NCBI RefSeq assembly: GCF_000876015.1
Contig: NZ_BBQM01000019.1
Coordinates: 1 to 64,000 of the forward strand
Direction: 5' to 3'
DNA: 64,000 bases
DNA from: Cupriavidus basilensis
GTDB lineage: Bacteria > Pseudomonadota > Gammaproteobacteria > Burkholderiales > Burkholderiaceae
In this document: positions 61,230 to 64,000 of the stretch, one piece after another
Layout: every line of letters begins with the position of its first letter
Numbering within the stretch: the stretch's first letter is position 1
Notes under the pieces: generated by a model
What the model was told of the DNA's origin: nothing
The model's input: only the letters and a program-made list of their open reading frames with translations
Database searches by the model: none
Program-made: the position numbers and the translations under genes

Positions 61230-61493
61230 ATGTATATCGTTGCGATCGGCTGGCTCTACGTGGTGCTGATGATGGCCATCACCGAGCATACCGTGGTGGC
61301 GGGCGTGGCCACCTTCGTGTTTTATGGCCTGGGGCCGGTTGCCATCCTGGTGTACATCATGGGCACGCCGGGCCGCCGCCGGCGCCGCAAGGCCGAGGAA
61401 GCGAAAGCGGAAAAAGCGGCGGCGGCGGACGCCGCGGATGCCGCCGCGCCCGCGGACACGCCTGCCGGCGCGGCGCAGGCACCGCGCGAATGA
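61230..61493 (+). CDS. Small two-TM membrane protein, 87 aa
   Basis: The function is unknown. The ATG at 61230 follows GAGGAGG at 61212-61218. The protein opens with MYIVAIGWLYVVLMMAI, has a second helix (TFVFYGLGPVAILVYIMG), then a very basic patch (RRRRRKAEEAKAEK) and an Ala/Pro tail, so the C-terminus is probably cytoplasmic. Similar small proteins occur upstream of phaC in related genomes as I recall. It is convergent with pgeF. No role is proposed. Confidence 0.75.
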   Translation: MYIVAIGWLYVVLMMAITEHTVVAGVATFVFYGLGPVAILVYIMGTPGRRRRRKAEEAKAEKAAAADAADAAAPADTPAGAAQAPRE

Positions 61494-61505
61494 AGCAGCA
61501 GGGGT

Positions 61506-62327
61506 TCAGCCTTCCAGCCAGGCCAGGCTGGCCATGCGGCCGGTGACGCCGTCGCGCCGGTAGGAATAGAAGCGCTGCGCGTCGGTGACGGTGCAGGCAT
61601 CGCCGCCGTGGACGTCGAGGCAGCCGGCCCGGGCCAGCCGGGTCCGCGCCAGCGCGTAGATGTCGGCGAAGTACTTGCCCGGCGCGCCGGGACGGAAGGC
61701 CGCGCCGACCTGCGCGATTTCCGCCGGCCGCGCCGCGTCGAGGAAGGCCTGCCGCACTTCCGCCCCCACTTCGAACGCGGTCGGCCCGATGGCCGGGCCG
61801 AGCCACGCCAGCCATTGCGGCTGCGGCCCCGCCTGCGCGCCCATGCGCGCCAGCGCGGCCTCGATCACGCCCGCGCACAGGCCGCGCCAGCCCGCGTGCG
61901 CGGCGCCGACCACGGTGCCGGCGCGGTCGCACAGCAGCACCGGCAGGCAATCGGCGGTCATCACCGCGCAGACGCGCCCCGGCGCCGTGGCGATGCTGGC
62001 GTCGGCCTGCGGCACCGCGCCGCCCGAGGCAGACTGGTCGGCGGTCGCGACCGCGCAGCCATGCACCTGCTCCAGCCACGCTGGCGCCGACGGCAGCCGC
62101 GCGGCCAGGCGCGCCCGGTTGGCGGCCACGGCCGCGGGATCGTCGCCCACGTGCGTGCCCAGGTTGAGCCCGCCGCGGCTGCCGTCGGCGAGGCCGTAGG
62201 GCGCGCCGCTGACGCCGCCCTGGCGCGTGGTGGACAGCGCGCGCACGCGCGCCGGCGCCGGCCAGTCCGGCACCAGCCAGTCCGCCTCGGTCGATGTCGG
62301 GTCGGTCGATGACGGCTTAGTCGTCAT
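61506..62327 (-). CDS. pgeF: Peptidoglycan editing factor PgeF (laccase-domain, YfiH-type)
   Basis: This 273-residue protein is of the family once called polyphenol oxidase. Its known role is to remove wrongly built UDP-MurNAc-L-Ser precursors, and it binds zinc. Metal ligands are in LEQVHGCAV (His), [16 protein letters not shown] (Cys) and [17 protein letters not shown] (His). The start at the ATG of 62325-62327 overlaps the rluD end by 11 bp, so the two are coupled. Confidence 0.9.
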   Translation of the reverse strand: MTTKPSSTDPTSTEADWLVPDWPAPARVRALSTTRQGGVSGAPYGLADGSRGGLNLGTHVGDDPAAVAANRARLAARLPSAPAWLEQVHGCAVATADQSASGGAVPQADASIATAPGRVCAVMTADCLPVLLCDRAGTVVGAAHAGWRGLCAGVIEAALARMGAQAGPQPQWLAWLGPAIGPTAFEVGAEVRQAFLDAARPAEIAQVGAAFRPGAPGKYFADIYALARTRLARAGCLDVHGGDACTVTDAQRFYSYRRDGVTGRMASLAWLEG

Positions 62328-63534
62328 CGCCGTACACCCACACGCCGTCTTCGCCCTCGACCCAGCCGTCATCGTCGTCATCGTCGCCGGTGCCTTCGAA
62401 GTCGAGCACGTCGATCAGCGCCTGCAGGTCTTCGGGCGGCGGCGCCTCCCAGGACATGTCCTTGCCCGTCACCGGGTGCACCAGCCCGAGCCGGAAGGCG
62501 TGCAGCGCCTGGCGGTCCAGCGGCCGCGGCAGCGGCGCCTTGATGGCCGGGCGCTGGCCGCGCCGGGTGGCGGCGCGGTGGTAGACCGGATCGCCCAGCA
62601 GCGGATGGCCGATGGATTCGAAATGCACGCGGATCTGGTGCGTGCGGCCGGTTTCGAGCTGGCACATCACCATCGAGACATGACCGCGGCCCAGCGGCAC
62701 CGTGCCCAGCGTGCGGAAATGCGTGCGCGAGGGCTTGCCGCTGTTGGTCAGCACCACGCCCATGCGCGTGCGCTCGCGCGGGTCGCGGCCGATCGGCGCG
62801 TCGATGGTGCCGGAATCGGGCGTGGTCCCCCACACCAGCGCCAGGTAGCGCCGCTTGACGGTGCGCGCCTGCAGCTGGCGCACGAGGTCGGTCTGCGCGG
62901 TCAGCGTGCGCGCCACCACCATCAGGCCGGTGGTTTCCTTGTCGAGCCGGTGGACGATGCCGGCGCGCGGCAGCCCGACCGCTTCGGGATAGCGGTGCAG
63001 CAGGCCGTTGAGCACGGTCCCGCCCCAGTTGCCCGCGGCCGGGTGAACCACCAGCCCGGCGGGCTTGTTGATGACCAGCAGCGCGGCGTCCTCATACACC
63101 ACGTCCAGCTCGACGTCCTCGGCCACGAAGGCGCGCGACTCCGGCGCGGCCTGCGGCCTCACCTCGATGCGCTCGCCCATCTGCACGGCGTCGCGCGAGC
63201 GGCGCGGCGCGCCGTTGACCAGCACCGAGCCGCCCTCGATCCATTGCTGCAGGCGGCTGCGGGAGAAGCCGCCGAGATGGCGGGCCAGCAGTTTGTCGAG
63301 GCGCTCTCCATGTGAAGCGCTGTCGACATCGAACGAGACCGGCTGCATCTCCGTCTCGATCGGCGTGAGCGCTGCGCCGGGCGGCAGGCCGCCCAGCGCG
63401 GCCACGTCGACGAGGTCTTCCAGGTCCTCCACCTCGTTCAAGGCGTCGGCCGGATCCGCGGCGCGCGGCGTGGTGCCCTTGGCGGCGGTTTCCGGCAAGG
63501 GGCTTGGGCTATAATGCTTGACGCTATTTTTCAT
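62317..63534 (-). CDS. rluD: 23S rRNA pseudouridine(1911/1915/1917) synthase
   Basis: This enzyme of about 405 residues modifies helix 69 of 23S rRNA. An N-terminal S4 domain ([33 protein letters not shown]) is followed by the RluA-type catalytic core with the essential Asp in [18 protein letters not shown], then [20 protein letters not shown]. The C-terminus is unusually acidic ([16 protein letters not shown]). I chose the ATG at 63534 (MKNSVKHY); in-frame ATGs at 63552 and 63627 would run into the divergent bamD start. Confidence 0.92.
   Translation of the reverse strand: MKNSVKHYSPSPLPETAAKGTTPRAADPADALNEVEDLEDLVDVAALGGLPPGAALTPIETEMQPVSFDVDSASHGERLDKLLARHLGGFSRSRLQQWIEGGSVLVNGAPRRSRDAVQMGERIEVRPQAAPESRAFVAEDVELDVVYEDAALLVINKPAGLVVHPAAGNWGGTVLNGLLHRYPEAVGLPRAGIVHRLDKETTGLMVVARTLTAQTDLVRQLQARTVKRRYLALVWGTTPDSGTIDAPIGRDPRERTRMGVVLTNSGKPSRTHFRTLGTVPLGRGHVSMVMCQLETGRTHQIRVHFESIGHPLLGDPVYHRAATRRGQRPAIKAPLPRPLDRQALHAFRLGLVHPVTGKDMSWEAPPPEDLQALIDVLDFEGTGDDDDDDGWVEGEDGVWVYGDDD
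63510..63515 (+). promoter_or_regulatory. Probable bamD -10 box
   Basis: TATAAT at 63510-63515, followed by GCTTGACGC, lies 35 bp before the bamD ATG and inside the first codons of the divergent rluD. No clear -35 box accompanies it, so the promoter would rely on the perfect -10. Confidence 0.45.
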
Positions 63535-63550
63535 CCGGGATACGTTGCCC

Positions 63551-64000
63551 ATGCAATTGATGAGCATGAAGCGCGCCAGTTGGCGCGCAAGAATTGGAGC
63601 GATTCTGCTCGCAGGCGGCTGCGTCATGCTGTCGGCATGCGGCCTGCTGTCGGATCAACCAGACGAGACTGCCGGCTGGTCGGCCAACAAATTATATTCG
63701 GAAGCCAAGGACGCTCTCGATTCAGGTGACTTTACCCGCGCGGTCAAGCTGTACGAAAAGCTCGAAAGCCGCTATCCGTTCGGCCGTTTCGCGCAGCAGG
63801 CGCAGATCGATACCGCCTACGCCAACTACAAGGACGGCGAGACTGCCGCCGCGCTGGCCTCGGTGGACCGCTTCATCCAGTTGCACCCGAATCACCCGAA
63901 CATTGATTATGCCTACTATCTCAAGGGCCTGATCAACTTCAACGACAACCTCGGGTGGCTTGGCCGTTTCTCGGGCCAGGATCTCAGCGAGCGCGACCCG
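63551..64000 (+). CDS. bamD: Outer-membrane assembly lipoprotein BamD (partial, runs off the window)
   Basis: The first 150 codons of BamD, the essential lipoprotein partner of BamA, are present. The N-terminus is a lipoprotein signal ([20 protein letters not shown], lipobox LSAC). TPR-type repeats follow: [43 protein letters not shown] and [33 protein letters not shown]. ATGs at 63551, 63560 and 63566 are all possible starts. The gene is divergent from rluD with its start 16 bp away. Confidence 0.93.
   Translation, partial: MQLMSMKRASWRARIGAILLAGGCVMLSACGLLSDQPDETAGWSANKLYSEAKDALDSGDFTRAVKLYEKLESRYPFGRFAQQAQIDTAYANYKDGETAAALASVDRFIQLHPNHPNIDYAYYLKGLINFNDNLGWLGRFSGQDLSERDP

Overview
The window is GC-rich DNA from a betaproteobacterium of the Burkholderiaceae, most probably a Cupriavidus. 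The strongest evidence is the phaC-phaA-phaB-phaR cluster with bktB nearby, whose products closely match what I recall of the C. necator proteins. The phaC promoter has the same TTGACA-18 bp-AACAAT layout I recall from that organism. The mfd, argE, serB, ispDF, ahpCD, rimO, rluD and bamD genes are ordinary chromosomal housekeeping genes, so this is a main chromosome.

Layout. 1-3.9 kb is the end of an integrated element (prophage or island): small phage-type genes chained by ATGA overlaps, an excisionase-like HTH protein and a tyrosine integrase, abutting the 3' end of a tRNA-Leu(UAG) gene. 4-18.6 kb is a catabolic and uptake region for amide or ureido compounds: an MFS transporter broken by one in-frame stop, two amidases, DUF2848 and DUF3830 proteins, an N-carbamoyl-type hydrolase, a complete peptide-type ABC transporter, and GntR and IclR regulators. 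18.6-20 kb holds a lower-GC pair: a peptidoglycan amidase of effector type and a secreted partner that may be its immunity protein. 20-24.4 kb is an RND efflux pump. 24.7-33.9 kb carries hpnD, a second carbamoylase/allantoate hydrolase, an OmpR/EnvZ-like two-component system, a citrate-type MFS transporter, ahpC-ahpD and an acetyltransferase. 33.9-41.6 kb is ispF-ispD, mfd, argE and serB, with a candidate small RNA in the ispD-mfd gap. 41.7-46.4 kb is an iron-uptake operon behind a Fur box. 46.4-51.1 kb is metC-like, bktB and rimO. 51.1-54 kb is an AT-rich accessory island. 54-64 kb is dusC, a HigBA-type toxin-antitoxin pair, the pha cluster, pgeF-rluD and the start of bamD.

The most interesting object is in the AT-rich island. 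The protein at 52223-53218 (minus strand) has a C-terminal domain resembling the lipid II-cleaving domain of colicin M. The next gene encodes a small membrane-anchored protein with two cysteines, built like the colicin M immunity protein Cmi. The toxin begins with a segment resembling the TonB box of the iron receptor encoded 6 kb away, and it lacks the catalytic histidine I recall for colicin M. This may be a diverged ColM-type bacteriocin or effector. The amidase pair at 18.9-20 kb is a second candidate antibacterial effector-immunity module.

Comparisons to named relatives are from memory of the families; no database search was run.
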